From positions 1 through 64,000 of the forward strand of contig JANXYR010000047.1 of NCBI GenBank assembly GCA_025355965.1: 64,000 bases of DNA. Direction: 5' to 3'. The position numbers and the translations under genes were made by a program. Numbering within the stretch: position 1 is the stretch's first letter; each line of letters begins with the position of its first letter. Below are positions 25,009-33,821 of the stretch, in pieces. This stretch comes from Geobacteraceae bacterium. GTDB lineage: Bacteria; Desulfobacterota; Desulfuromonadia; Geobacterales; Pseudopelobacteraceae. A model generated the notes under the pieces. That model saw only the letters and a list, made by a program, of their open reading frames with translations. It was not told the origin of the DNA and ran no database searches.

Positions 25009-26274
25009 ATGAAAAAATATCTTATCATTCTAGCCGTTATCATTCTTATAGCCGCCATCTCAGGCTATTTTTTCTATAAACGTACGCCTGAGGTTAGCTA
25101 CAAGACCGCCAAAATTGAACGCGGCGCGATTGTCTCGGCTGTCGCTGCCACCGGCAACCTATCGGCAGTAACGACTGTTCAGGTTGGCACACAGGTGTCA
25201 GGCACCATCCAGAAGCTCTATGTTGATTTCAATTCTCGGGTCAAAAAGGGTCAGCCCATAGCAGAGATAGATCCTTCTCTGTTTAATGCTTCCGTGGAAC
25301 AGTCCCAAGGGAACTACCTCAGCGCCGAGGCCAGTCTGCAAAAAGCCAAAGTCGCCCTTACCGATGCTGAACGCACCTTCAATCGCAATAAGAAAATGCT
25401 GGCCGATGGGATAATTTCTCAGGGGGACTTTGACGTAGCCGAGACAGCTTTACAATCATCCAAAGCCAATGTCAAAGCGGCTGAAGGCTCTCTTGCCCAG
25501 ACCCGTGGCTCGCTGATGCAATCTAAAACAAATCTGCGCTACTCTACAATCCGTTCGCCGGTCGACGGAGTGGTTATATCCCGTGCGATAGATGTTGGAC
25601 AAACAGTGGCCGCATCATTCCAGACCCCGACGCTTTTCACAATCGCTCAGGATCTTACTAAAATGCAGATCGAAGTCAGCGTTGACGAAGCCGATATCAG
25701 CCGTATTCAGCTTCATCAAAAAGCCAGCTTTACGGTAGACTCCTATCCTGAACTGACTTTCCGGGGGAAAGTGGTCCAGATTCGTAGTGCACCGATCATT
25801 ACTCAAAACGTTGTCACCTATGTTGTGGTTGTTAACGTTGACAATAGTGATATGAAACTGAAGCCGGGTATGACAGCCAATGTGTCCGTTGAAGTGGCCA
25901 AAAAAGATGATGTGCTCAAACTGCCACCGGCAGCTCTGCGCTTCAAGCCGAAATCAAAGGGCGATGACGCAAAAGAGAAGGGCAATGGAGACCGAAGCGG
26001 TGCTTCTCCTCAGCGCCCTGCCGGAGGTGGGGGACCACAAGGCGGAGGCAAAGGCGGTCCTGGCAAAGGCAAGGGAGGGAGCCTGCAGGTATATATCCTC
26101 AAGGATGGCAAGCCGGTTGCGACTCCGGTAAAAACCGGGATTGCCAACAATAGCAGCATTGAGCTGATAGAGAGTGCCCTCAAGGAAGGTGATGAAGTCA
26201 TTACCGAGCAGATCGGTGGTGATACGAAGAAAAAGGCGGGAGCAAGTTCGTCACCGATGGGGCCACGTTTCTAA
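25009..26274 (+). CDS. macA: Efflux periplasmic adaptor (MacA-like)
   Basis: A 421-residue HlyD/MacA-type adaptor. ATG 25009 starts KKYLIILAVIILIAAISGYFF, a single uncleaved membrane anchor at about residues 3-21; the frame is open further upstream to 24940 but would cross the end of the terminator region. Lipoyl, alpha-hairpin (about 80-170) and beta-barrel parts are clear (STIRSPVDGVVISRAIDVGQ). Residues about 318-356 are an unusual glycine/lysine/proline-rich insert (GGGGPQGGGKGGPGKGKGG) inside the membrane-proximal domain. It partners the ABC ATPase and permease genes that follow without a gap. Confidence 0.9.
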   Translation: MKKYLIILAVIILIAAISGYFFYKRTPEVSYKTAKIERGAIVSAVAATGNLSAVTTVQVGTQVSGTIQKLYVDFNSRVKKGQPIAEIDPSLFNASVEQSQGNYLSAEASLQKAKVALTDAERTFNRNKKMLADGIISQGDFDVAETALQSSKANVKAAEGSLAQTRGSLMQSKTNLRYSTIRSPVDGVVISRAIDVGQTVAASFQTPTLFTIAQDLTKMQIEVSVDEADISRIQLHQKASFTVDSYPELTFRGKVVQIRSAPIITQNVVTYVVVVNVDNSDMKLKPGMTANVSVEVAKKDDVLKLPPAALRFKPKSKGDDAKEKGNGDRSGASPQRPAGGGGPQGGGKGGPGKGKGGSLQVYILKDGKPVATPVKTGIANNSSIELIESALKEGDEVITEQIGGDTKKKAGASSSPMGPRF

Positions 26275-26970
26275 ATGAGCAGCGTAATTTCCTTAAATAA
26301 TATCCGCCGGGTCTTCATCATGGGGGATCAACAGTTCGAGGCCCTTAAAGGAGTCTCCTTTGATGTCACCGCTGGTGAATTTGTCGCTATTATGGGAGCC
26401 TCCGGCAGCGGTAAATCTACTTGTATGAATATACTTGGTTGCCTGGACCTTCCCAGTTCCGGCTCCTACCTTTTGGATGGTCTGGATGTGGGGGGGATGA
26501 CGACCAATCAGCTGGCTGATATTCGCAACAAAAAACTCGGCTTTGTGTTTCAGGGTTTTAACCTGTTGGCCCGTACCCCGGCAATCGAGAATGTTGAGTT
26601 GCCGCTGGTGTACGCAGGTCTTAATGCCAAGGAGCGTCGCCAACAAGCCATTGTAGCCATGGAACAGGTCGGGTTGGCCGGCAAGGAGAATAATCACCCC
26701 AGCCAGCTTTCAGGCGGCCAGCAGCAGCGGGTTGCCATCGCTCGCGCCCTGGTAAATAATCCCTCTGTTATTTTAGCAGATGAACCGACAGGCAATCTTG
26801 ACAGCAGTACTACCGAAGAGATCATGGGCCTTTTTACCGCTCTTAACCGGCAGGGGATAACGATTATTATGGTTACTCATGAGCATGATGTAGCGGCTTA
26901 TGCCGGGCGGCAGATCACCTTCAAGGATGGCCGGATAATTTCAGATAGTAAGATCAATCAAACGGATTAA
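26275..26970 (+). CDS. macB: ABC transporter ATPase (MacB/LolD-type)
   Basis: A 231-residue ATPase with Walker [10 protein letters not shown], signature LSGGQQQR, Walker [14 protein letters not shown] and the switch histidine in MVTHEH. The [10 protein letters not shown] tail is typical of the MacB/LolD group. Its ATG follows the adaptor stop directly. In E. coli MacB the ATPase and membrane part are one protein; here the ATPase is separate and the permease starts 3 bases after its stop. It likely drives export of a macrolide-like compound, peptide or lipid. Confidence 0.92.
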   Translation: MSSVISLNNIRRVFIMGDQQFEALKGVSFDVTAGEFVAIMGASGSGKSTCMNILGCLDLPSSGSYLLDGLDVGGMTTNQLADIRNKKLGFVFQGFNLLARTPAIENVELPLVYAGLNAKERRQQAIVAMEQVGLAGKENNHPSQLSGGQQQRVAIARALVNNPSVILADEPTGNLDSSTTEEIMGLFTALNRQGITIIMVTHEHDVAAYAGRQITFKDGRIISDSKINQTD

Positions 26971-26973
26971 TAT

Positions 26974-28200
26974 ATGGATTTTTTACAAACACTCAAAATA
27001 GCCCTAAGGGCGTTGCGTACTAACAAAATGCGCTCATTTCTGACCATGCTTGGCATTATCATCGGGATTGCCGCCGTTATCGCCATGATGGCGGTAGGAA
27101 CAGGGGCCAGTTATGTCATCTCTCAACAGATAGCCAGCATCGGCAGCAATATCATTCTTGTTATTCCCGGATCGACAACCAGCGGCGGCTTACGTACCGG
27201 CAGCGGCGGAGCCCAGACGCTATCAAGTGATGATGTCAAGGCAATCATGGCTGAGTGCCCATCCGTAGCTTATGCTGCCGGCACCGTGAGGACATCGGGG
27301 CAGGTTGTTTACGGTAATATGAACTGGTCGTCAATCATAATGGGGGGGACACCGGAGCTGTTTGAAATCCGCGAATGGCCTGTAGTTAGCGGTCGTCCCA
27401 TCAACCAGGATGATGAAAATGGTGCGATTAAAGTCTGTCTGTTGGGTCAGACCGTGGCCGAAAACCTTTTTGGCTCAGCCGACCCGGTTGGAAATATAAT
27501 CAGGATCAAAAAAATTCCTTTTACCGTTATCGGAGTTCTGGAGCGCAAAGGACAGTCACCGCAGGGAACGGATCAGGACGATGCGGTGTTTGTGCCACTG
27601 CGCACAGCACAGCGCAATCTGGTCCGGTCACAACGGACAGGAATTGTAGGCGCTGTCATCGTTAAGGCAAAAAATGAAGAACTGATTAATAAAGCAGAGA
27701 GTGAGATCCAATCGCTTCTTAATCAACGTCACCGGATAACGGGTGGCAAGGAGCCGGATTATTCGACTCGCAATCTGTCGGAAATATTGGCTGTTGCAGA
27801 AAAGTCAGCTAAGGCGATGTCACTGTTATTGGGCGCTGTTGCTTCAATCTCTCTGATTGTAGGCGGTATCGGCATTATGAATATCATGCTGGTCTCAGTG
27901 ACTGAACGTACCCGTGAAATCGGCATCCGTATGGCGATTGGTGCCAAAAAGAATGACATCCTGCTGCAGTTCATGACCGAGGCGGTGCTGCTGACCATGC
28001 TGGGGGGCTTGATCGGAATAGCTCTTGGAGCGGGAGGCGCTACGGTAGTTTCTCGTCTGCTCGAATGGCCAACAATGATTTCGTTCCAATCCATTGCCAT
28101 CGCTTTTATTTTTTCAGGAGCTGTCGGGATTTTTTTCGGCTTTTATCCTGCCAAGAAAGCAGCCGGACTCAATCCAATCGATGCCCTGAGGTATGAATAA
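26974..28200 (+). CDS. ABC transporter permease (MacB/FtsX type)
   Basis: A 408-residue permease with four membrane helices: one near residues 20-45 (SFLTMLGIIIGIAAVIAMMAVG) read as SFLTMLGIIIGIAAVIAMM, and three in the last 135 residues. Between them lies a large periplasmic MacB-PCD domain (about 50-265). The conserved TERTREIGIRMAIGAKKNDI loop precedes the last two helices. It completes a split MacB-type transporter with the preceding adaptor and ATPase, probably using a TolC-type channel encoded elsewhere. Its stop is followed within one base by the next small gene. Confidence 0.92.
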   Translation: MDFLQTLKIALRALRTNKMRSFLTMLGIIIGIAAVIAMMAVGTGASYVISQQIASIGSNIILVIPGSTTSGGLRTGSGGAQTLSSDDVKAIMAECPSVAYAAGTVRTSGQVVYGNMNWSSIIMGGTPELFEIREWPVVSGRPINQDDENGAIKVCLLGQTVAENLFGSADPVGNIIRIKKIPFTVIGVLERKGQSPQGTDQDDAVFVPLRTAQRNLVRSQRTGIVGAVIVKAKNEELINKAESEIQSLLNQRHRITGGKEPDYSTRNLSEILAVAEKSAKAMSLLLGAVASISLIVGGIGIMNIMLVSVTERTREIGIRMAIGAKKNDILLQFMTEAVLLTMLGGLIGIALGAGGATVVSRLLEWPTMISFQSIAIAFIFSGAVGIFFGFYPAKKAAGLNPIDALRYE

Positions 28201-28201
28201 T

Positions 28202-28330
28202 ATGTCTGACTGTACGATACGCTACCGTTGGGATGATGACCCTGTCTGGGCCGAGCAGCATAAAGTGATGACCCTGACGCCAGATGAATATTGGCTGCGA
28301 ATAGAAACTATCCGGAGCGCCTTGATATGA
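28202..28330 (+). CDS. Small protein of unknown function, 42 residues
   Basis: ATG 28202 to TGA 28328 encodes 42 residues rich in acidic and aromatic side chains (RYRWDDDPVWAEQHK; TPDEYWLRIETI). It starts one base after the permease stop and its stop overlaps the ATG of the M16 peptidase gene (ATGA, 28327-28330), which is strong evidence for real, coupled translation. There is no signal peptide, membrane helix or cysteine pair. I do not recognise a family. It may help the M16 enzyme or only carry ribosomes into it. Confidence 0.65.
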   Translation: MSDCTIRYRWDDDPVWAEQHKVMTLTPDEYWLRIETIRSALI

Positions 28331-29616
28331 TCCGTCCTTTTATCCAAACCCTCAACAACGGACTGCGGGTCGTCTGTGTTGAAATGCCGCATTTGCACTC
28401 TGCCGAACTTGCGATTTACCTCAAGGTCGGTGGTCGTAATGATCCTCCCGGTCGTGAAGGGCTTTCGCATTTTTTGGAGCATATCCTTTTTCGTGGAACG
28501 GCTGAATTTCCCTCGTCACTGGCGATCGAGTCTGCCTTCGAGATTGTAGGTGGTGCTCCGAATGCCGCCACTGATGCCGAATCGACCTATTATTATTCAC
28601 GGGTACACCCTGACAGTATCAAGCGAGGCATGGAAATATTCTCTTCGATGCTGACGAAACCTCTTCTGAGCGGAATTGAAATTGAAAAGCGTATTATCGC
28701 CGAGGAAGCCAGAGAGGATCTGAATGAGCAGGGTGAAGAGGTTAATCCCGATACTATCGTCAGCCGACTGCTATGGCCCCGACATCCGCTCGGAATGCCG
28801 ACTATCGGAACGCTTGAAAGCATTGCGGCGATCGAACGCAGTGACCTCGAAGATCATCTGAAAAAGTATTATATTCCTTCAAATGCGGTACTGGTTGTGT
28901 CCGGACCGATCAAAAACCGTGCTGTCCTTGCTGCTGCCAGCCACTGTTTTGGAGAGTGGTCTGATGAGCGCATGCCGGCGGTATCCTTGGTTACTCTCCG
29001 TCAGTTCACCCCTCAGATTCGCTGTGTTCAGGACTCAGACAGCCAGATGAATCTTCAGCTGGCGTTCCTTGGCTTTGCCCGTGATGACCGCCGTTTTATG
29101 GCGTTGCGTTTTTTGCGGCGAATTCTTGCGGGTGGCGGCAGCTCCCGGCTCCATCTACGTTTGAGGGAGGAATTGGGCATCATTTATTCCGTAGATGGCG
29201 CAATCGGTGCCTACGACGAAACCGGCTGCCTGGTATTTGATATGTCTACGGCCCCGGATACCTTGATTCATGCGGTCGAAGCTACCTTTGAGGAATTGTT
29301 CCGTATTACAGCTGAACCGGTTCCCGAAGAGGAACTGGAGCGCATCCGCAATTCATATATTTTTGATCTTGAGTTCAGTCTTGATTCTGCCTACGAAATG
29401 GGTGGACGGTATGGTTGGGGTGAGCTGATGGGTGTTGTTAGAAGCATTGAGGAAGATCAGTCTGAAGCCCGCAGGACTAATGCTGCTGAACTTCAGGAAA
29501 CCGCCAGGGCACTATTTGCCCCGGAAAATCTGCGGCTGGTTGCGGTTGGGCCGTGGAAGCGCGGTATGAAGAAGGCGTTACGGGAACTTGTAGCGGATTA
29601 TCAACGACGATTTTAA
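28327..29616 (+). CDS. M16 family zinc peptidase, single-chain
   Basis: A 430-residue peptidase of the YmxG/processing-peptidase type. ATG 28327 overlaps the preceding small gene; a further upstream start at 28291 is rejected. It has HxxEH in GLSHFLEHILFRGT (about residues 48-61), the downstream acidic ligand region EEAREDLNEQ and the C-terminal arginine-tyrosine pair in LREELGIIYSV, so one chain holds both half-sites and may act as a homodimer. There is no signal peptide, unlike the M16 pair at 15974-18885, so it is probably cytoplasmic. Confidence 0.9.
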   Translation: MIRPFIQTLNNGLRVVCVEMPHLHSAELAIYLKVGGRNDPPGREGLSHFLEHILFRGTAEFPSSLAIESAFEIVGGAPNAATDAESTYYYSRVHPDSIKRGMEIFSSMLTKPLLSGIEIEKRIIAEEAREDLNEQGEEVNPDTIVSRLLWPRHPLGMPTIGTLESIAAIERSDLEDHLKKYYIPSNAVLVVSGPIKNRAVLAAASHCFGEWSDERMPAVSLVTLRQFTPQIRCVQDSDSQMNLQLAFLGFARDDRRFMALRFLRRILAGGGSSRLHLRLREELGIIYSVDGAIGAYDETGCLVFDMSTAPDTLIHAVEATFEELFRITAEPVPEEELERIRNSYIFDLEFSLDSAYEMGGRYGWGELMGVVRSIEEDQSEARRTNAAELQETARALFAPENLRLVAVGPWKRGMKKALRELVADYQRRF

Positions 29617-29627
29617 CGCCCCGACTT

Positions 29628-30326
29628 TCAGGCCGACAGCCGGTCGCGGTCGAACTCTTTACTGGTTCTTGTGATACCTGCAATAATAGGCTCGATGCTT
29701 TCATCAAGATTACTGAAACAGAGGCCTGTTCCCGGGGCTCTGCGCATGCTCCCCCATGGTATAATATTACGGACCTCCGCGGCAATGGAACAGCTGAATT
29801 CGGGGATTATAACTGTAACCGGGTCTCCGATACTGAACCTTTCGGCTTGCAAATCAACGATGAACATTCCACCCCAGGAAATGTCCAAAGTAAATCCTCT
29901 CAATTCGATATCTCCATACACTACGATAGTGGAAAGACAAGCCGGATGGCGCTTGTAAGCGCGCAATTTTCGGGGTACAAACGCCAGACAGGTTTTGGAC
30001 AAAAAGTCGTCCAGGCTTTTATCCTGTTTGGCACTTCCCGGCATTGCCATCGGTATGAGCATGCCTCCCATCGTCCGTACCCGCAGAGTCGGAAAAAAGT
30101 TGGCCAGTGTATAGGCGACGATCTTTTCTTCTCCCTTTGATTTAATAATCGAAGGGAGGTCAACCAATATTCCACTGTAAAGTCCGCTGAGAGCCAGATT
30201 CTCTGCTTCGCAGAAGTTTGCACAGGGGATAGCAAGCACTCCGGCTTTGTTCAGGACAGCGGTTAACGCCGACCTGGTCTCATCAACGTATGAGACAACC
30301 AGTATCGGATACTGTGGTAATGTCAT
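29628..30326 (-). CDS. PilZ-domain cyclic-di-GMP receptor
   Basis: A 232-residue protein. ATG 30326 has CGGAGAA upstream; the frame opens at 30365, but that would overlap the HD-GYP gene. Residues about 1-115 look like a degenerate receiver fold without the phospho-acceptor site (PILVVSYVDETRSALTAVL). The C-terminal PilZ domain has RAYKRHP (RxxxR) and LDISWGGMF (D/NxSxxG), the residues that hold cyclic-di-GMP. It is the last gene of a minus-strand signalling cluster and converges with the M16 gene after 11 bases. Its target is unknown. Confidence 0.88.
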   Translation of the reverse strand: MTLPQYPILVVSYVDETRSALTAVLNKAGVLAIPCANFCEAENLALSGLYSGILVDLPSIIKSKGEEKIVAYTLANFFPTLRVRTMGGMLIPMAMPGSAKQDKSLDDFLSKTCLAFVPRKLRAYKRHPACLSTIVVYGDIELRGFTLDISWGGMFIVDLQAERFSIGDPVTVIIPEFSCSIAAEVRNIIPWGSMRRAPGTGLCFSNLDESIEPIIAGITRTSKEFDRDRLSA

Positions 30327-30357
30327 TACTGATTCTCCGAACTTACTCAGCTTGCAG

Positions 30358-31488
30358 TCATGCAAGCTGCCGCGATATCAAAACTTCTTCAAAGGGGTTG
30401 TGTTCGGTGCCGGGACTATCTTGTAGTGAGTTTTTAATAGCTACGAAACGATCCAGATTGGCCATAAAAATATCCAGCAGATCAGGATCAAAGAATATGC
30501 CCCGATCCTTCAGCATAATGGCTGTTGTTTTTTCGATTGAAAATGCCTTCTTATACGGCCGCTCGGATGCCAAGGCGTCAAATACGTCCACAATCATTAC
30601 AATCCTGCCAAAAACATGTATATCAGTACCCTTAAGCCTATTCGGATAACCATTGCCATCCCAGCGTTCGTGGTGCTGTTCTGCAATTATTCTCCCCGCT
30701 TCAATAACAGGAAAACGTTCTGCATCACTAAGAATCTTGCCGCCGATGGCAGCATGCATTCTCATGATTTCAAACTCCTGATCAGTCAGTTTTCCAGGCT
30801 TCAATAAAATATGATCAGGAATGCCGATCTTGCCGACATCGTGTAGAGGCGATGCATAACGCAATATCTCGCAATCTTCTTCCGGCACGCCGGCCAGTTT
30901 AGCCAGTTCCCGCGAGAAGTGACTAATTCTCACCGTGTGCATGCCGGTTTCCAGATCGCGATATTCCGCAGCCTTACCGAGTCGAAGCGAAATTTCATAC
31001 TCGGCTTCTTGCGAAAGAACCAGCGCTTTCTGTAGAGCAGCAGTCTTTTTAACGACCTCTCTTTCAAGAGCATCGTTCATATCCAGCTTAATGTCGTTCA
31101 TCTTCTTGATTCTGACGTGATTCATGACCCGCAGTTTAAGCTCTTGCGGATCATATGGTTTGGCGAGGAAGTCGTTAGCGCCCATTGTAAGAGTCTTGAG
31201 AACTTCGCTTTGATCGGCAGTTACAACAATTACTGGTATGTCACGCAATTTTTCATGGTGCTTAATGATTTGCAAGGTGTCAAAACCATTCAGAACCGGC
31301 ATTTCCAGATCAAGCAGGATGATATCGATATCATTCCTCTGCTCCAGGATATCCAAAGCTTCACGGCCGTTCATGGCTCGGAGAACAGTCAGGTCTTCCA
31401 GTCCGGAAAGTCCGGTCAGCATGACCTCGATCAGATCAAGATTAAACTCGATGTCATCAACGGCAAGTATCCGAATGTCGGTTTCCAT
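30358..31488 (-). CDS. Response regulator with HD-GYP phosphodiesterase domain
   Basis: A 376-residue protein with a receiver at about residues 1-125 (VDDIEFN, IILLDLEMPVLNG, VTADQ, AKPYD), a helical linker, and an HD-GYP domain at about 165-360. The metal and catalytic motifs are complete: HDVGKIGIPD and HHERWDGNGYP. It should hydrolyse cyclic-di-GMP when phosphorylated. It starts 6 bases after the CheX-like gene ends and is followed by the PilZ gene, so a breaker and a reader of the messenger lie on one transcript. Confidence 0.94.
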   Translation of the reverse strand: METDIRILAVDDIEFNLDLIEVMLTGLSGLEDLTVLRAMNGREALDILEQRNDIDIILLDLEMPVLNGFDTLQIIKHHEKLRDIPVIVVTADQSEVLKTLTMGANDFLAKPYDPQELKLRVMNHVRIKKMNDIKLDMNDALEREVVKKTAALQKALVLSQEAEYEISLRLGKAAEYRDLETGMHTVRISHFSRELAKLAGVPEEDCEILRYASPLHDVGKIGIPDHILLKPGKLTDQEFEIMRMHAAIGGKILSDAERFPVIEAGRIIAEQHHERWDGNGYPNRLKGTDIHVFGRIVMIVDVFDALASERPYKKAFSIEKTTAIMLKDRGIFFDPDLLDIFMANLDRFVAIKNSLQDSPGTEHNPFEEVLISRQLA

Positions 31489-31494
31489 CTCTGT

Positions 31495-31998
31495 CTAATC
31501 TTCAATTGAGAGTGCAACCATGAACCATTCTTCATCGTGTGCAAATTTAAGCGTGATGTTTTCGAGGTTGTTTCCTGAAGAGACGACATAGTCGGCACCA
31601 TTGACTACGGAAGGTGTTGAGAGCTGAATATCTGAACCACCTTTGGAGAGGTGCTGTTTGAAAGAACCGGCGACCATATTGGCGATTTCACCCATGGCAT
31701 CATTAACATCGTCATCAATTTCAGTTACCTCCATGCCCAGCATCAAAGAGGTAAACGAGATGGCCAACGGCCAGGGAATATGGACGCTCACCAAACCGTT
31801 ATATGTGCCTGCCAGACCAACCATGGCAGTCAGACAGTCTTTGAAATGTGTTGTAACATCAATTTGAATCGGCAGATGCATCAGATCCTCTACCCCGACC
31901 ATATTGATGAAAACATCCTGAACATCCTTTATGAGACTTTTGATCAGTTCGTCTTCGGTCATGTTGATTGCGGTGAGTGTTTCAGGTTTCATTGGCAT
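31495..31998 (-). CDS. CheX/CheC-like chemotaxis phosphatase domain protein
   Basis: A 167-residue protein with the CheX signature ExxN in DAMGEIANMVAGSFK (about residues 98-112) and the alternating strand pattern of the family. CheX-type proteins remove phosphate from receiver domains. ATG 31998 follows GGGGGAG at 7 bases. Only one ExxN motif is evident, as in CheX. Its obvious partner is the receiver of the HD-GYP protein encoded directly downstream. Confidence 0.85.
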   Translation of the reverse strand: MPMKPETLTAINMTEDELIKSLIKDVQDVFINMVGVEDLMHLPIQIDVTTHFKDCLTAMVGLAGTYNGLVSVHIPWPLAISFTSLMLGMEVTEIDDDVNDAMGEIANMVAGSFKQHLSKGGSDIQLSTPSVVNGADYVVSSGNNLENITLKFAHDEEWFMVALSIED

Positions 31999-32182
31999 AA
32001 ATGTACTCCCCCTCTATTTATTAAACTGAAATAACGGGACAAAAATGTCCAGCTGATCATCTGAAAAATAGTCATCATCCTAATAAGGTGGAGCGGTTAA
32101 TAACTGTGGGCATTCTACAGCACTTTTCTGAGCGGTCAAGAGCATATTTAAAGCTCATTCATTCCCGAATACGGTAGACGCC

Positions 32183-33706
32183 TTAATAAGCAGATTCTAC
32201 AACAGTCATCTTGATTCGGCCGATGATTGCAATAATCGGTGCCATATCTTCGGGAAGATGGCCTTCAAGCAGTTTAAGATGAGTGGGATCAGCCGGGAGC
32301 TGATTGTAAGTAGGATCAACCGAAACCCAGTGATCATCTATAAAACTCTCGGCCCAGCTGTGATAGAGAAAACCCTTCCCCTCAAGATGTACCAGGCCGG
32401 AAACAAAACGGGTTGGAATCCCGGCAGCTCTGGCTAGTGCAGTGTAGAGGCGTGCGTGTGTCTGGCAGTTGCCGCTCTTAGATTTGAAGCTCTCGACGGC
32501 ACTGCCGCCGTCATCGATGGTGTCCTTCAACCACTCTGCTGTCCAAGAAGCCAGAACCCTGGCCAGCTCTTCCTGATTTTTAACTCCCGTTGCAAGAGTT
32601 TTTGCCTGGGCTTTGATCTCGGGTGCGTCAGACTCGATCTTGTTAGCCGCCTTCAGATGTGCGTCTAACGGTTTCTGCGATTTCAATTCGGATAAGTTCT
32701 GAACCAGAGAACCGGTTTTAAAAAGTACTTTTCCATTGCCACGTTTTTCCACATGTTGACCACCCTCCTGCAGCAGCGGCAGAGCGTCATTCCAATCGCT
32801 TATTTCTACAGCAAGGCCGGTCAACTTCTTTGGATCTTTGATTGGTGGTTGTACGCGCACCAAACTGAAATCATAAATCAGATCTTTCTTGGCAAGGGCC
32901 CAGTCGCTAATAAATGCACCAATAACTCCAGGTTGTTCTACTCTGGTTATTACGAGCCCTTCTCGAACAGATTCCTCCAGTGTATTCCCTTGTCCATCAA
33001 CCCAGATGTCATTGTTTACGAACGGATACAGATTGTTGCGGAGTTTGAGAGCGGGCAGGCCTTCGGTTGTTTTGTCTAAGCCTATCACAGTGATCTGTAT
33101 CTCCTTGATCTTCAGCTCTTCCGGATCAAACGCCTGAACTTTATACGACGTTCCCGCTGATACCCCTCGTAAAAGTGGATATAAATTGAGTGCCGGGGCG
33201 GGATAGACCTCCCCCTTGAACTTGAGCACACTATCGGTTGTTTTTCCATTTGTTTCACTTTTTATATAGATGCTACTGCCGCTGACTTTTCCGATAAGGT
33301 GCGATGATGAGCCATTGACGGTCTGCTCAACATCAAAAGAACGTAGTGCCAGATTTTTAGAAACCAGGTATGTTTCCCGCATTGAAGCTTCTTTAGAAAA
33401 GCTCATTACTTTCATCCGGACGCTCCCACTCCCCTCAACGCGGTAGCCGTTCTCTGACTTGTCGATCAGTTGCCGGTAGAATCCGACCCTCTCACTGTTT
33501 ACATAAATGCCGAACCAGCGTTCAGAAATCGGTGGTGCATCAATTTTGCCAAAAGGAGTTGCAAAGACGGACAAGCTGCTGCAGAGCACAAGTAAAACTG
33601 CAGCTAAAATCCTGACCCTGGTAAACCGGATAAGTGTGTTAGCGAAGATATTTTTTACAGTGAAAGCGCAAAAACCATTTTCTAACTTACTAAAATAGGT
33701 GTTCAT
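32183..33706 (-). CDS. Exported transglutaminase-like protein
   Basis: A 507-residue protein. ATG 33706 follows AAAGGA; the frame opens 12 codons earlier. After an unusually long N-terminal lead a hydrophobic signal or anchor lies at about residues 34-50 (ILAAVLLVLCSSLSVFA). The C-terminal part has the Cys-His-Asp triad of the transglutaminase-like fold: SGNCQTHARLYTALARAAG, HSWAESF and WVSVDPTYNQ. Proteins of this fold in bacteria act as peptidases or cross-linkers in the envelope. The middle part shows no motif that I recognise. Confidence 0.8.
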   Translation of the reverse strand: MNTYFSKLENGFCAFTVKNIFANTLIRFTRVRILAAVLLVLCSSLSVFATPFGKIDAPPISERWFGIYVNSERVGFYRQLIDKSENGYRVEGSGSVRMKVMSFSKEASMRETYLVSKNLALRSFDVEQTVNGSSSHLIGKVSGSSIYIKSETNGKTTDSVLKFKGEVYPAPALNLYPLLRGVSAGTSYKVQAFDPEELKIKEIQITVIGLDKTTEGLPALKLRNNLYPFVNNDIWVDGQGNTLEESVREGLVITRVEQPGVIGAFISDWALAKKDLIYDFSLVRVQPPIKDPKKLTGLAVEISDWNDALPLLQEGGQHVEKRGNGKVLFKTGSLVQNLSELKSQKPLDAHLKAANKIESDAPEIKAQAKTLATGVKNQEELARVLASWTAEWLKDTIDDGGSAVESFKSKSGNCQTHARLYTALARAAGIPTRFVSGLVHLEGKGFLYHSWAESFIDDHWVSVDPTYNQLPADPTHLKLLEGHLPEDMAPIIAIIGRIKMTVVESAY

Positions 33707-33737
33707 AGATAATCCTTTGCAATGTATATATGCAAGC

Positions 33738-33781
33738 GCCACCAGCCTTCAGGCCATTTAATCAGGCTGATGGGAGGTGGC
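33738..33781. terminator. Bulged GC-rich hairpin between two minus-strand genes
   Basis: GCCACCAGCCT (33738-33748) can pair with AGGCT (33764-33768) and, after a 7-base bulge, GGTGGC (33776-33781). It lies between the end of the diguanylate cyclase gene and the start of the transglutaminase-like gene. No T run follows on the minus strand, so it may be a structured leader rather than a terminator. Confidence 0.35.
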
Positions 33782-33821
33782 GTTGGCCTACAAGATTGAT
33801 ATATTGCTGTTTGTTTAGCAG

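Noticed and set aside
29553-30140. 195-codon open frame on the plus strand
   Set aside because: It runs opposite to the PilZ gene, whose RxxxR and DxSxxG motifs show that the minus strand is coding there.
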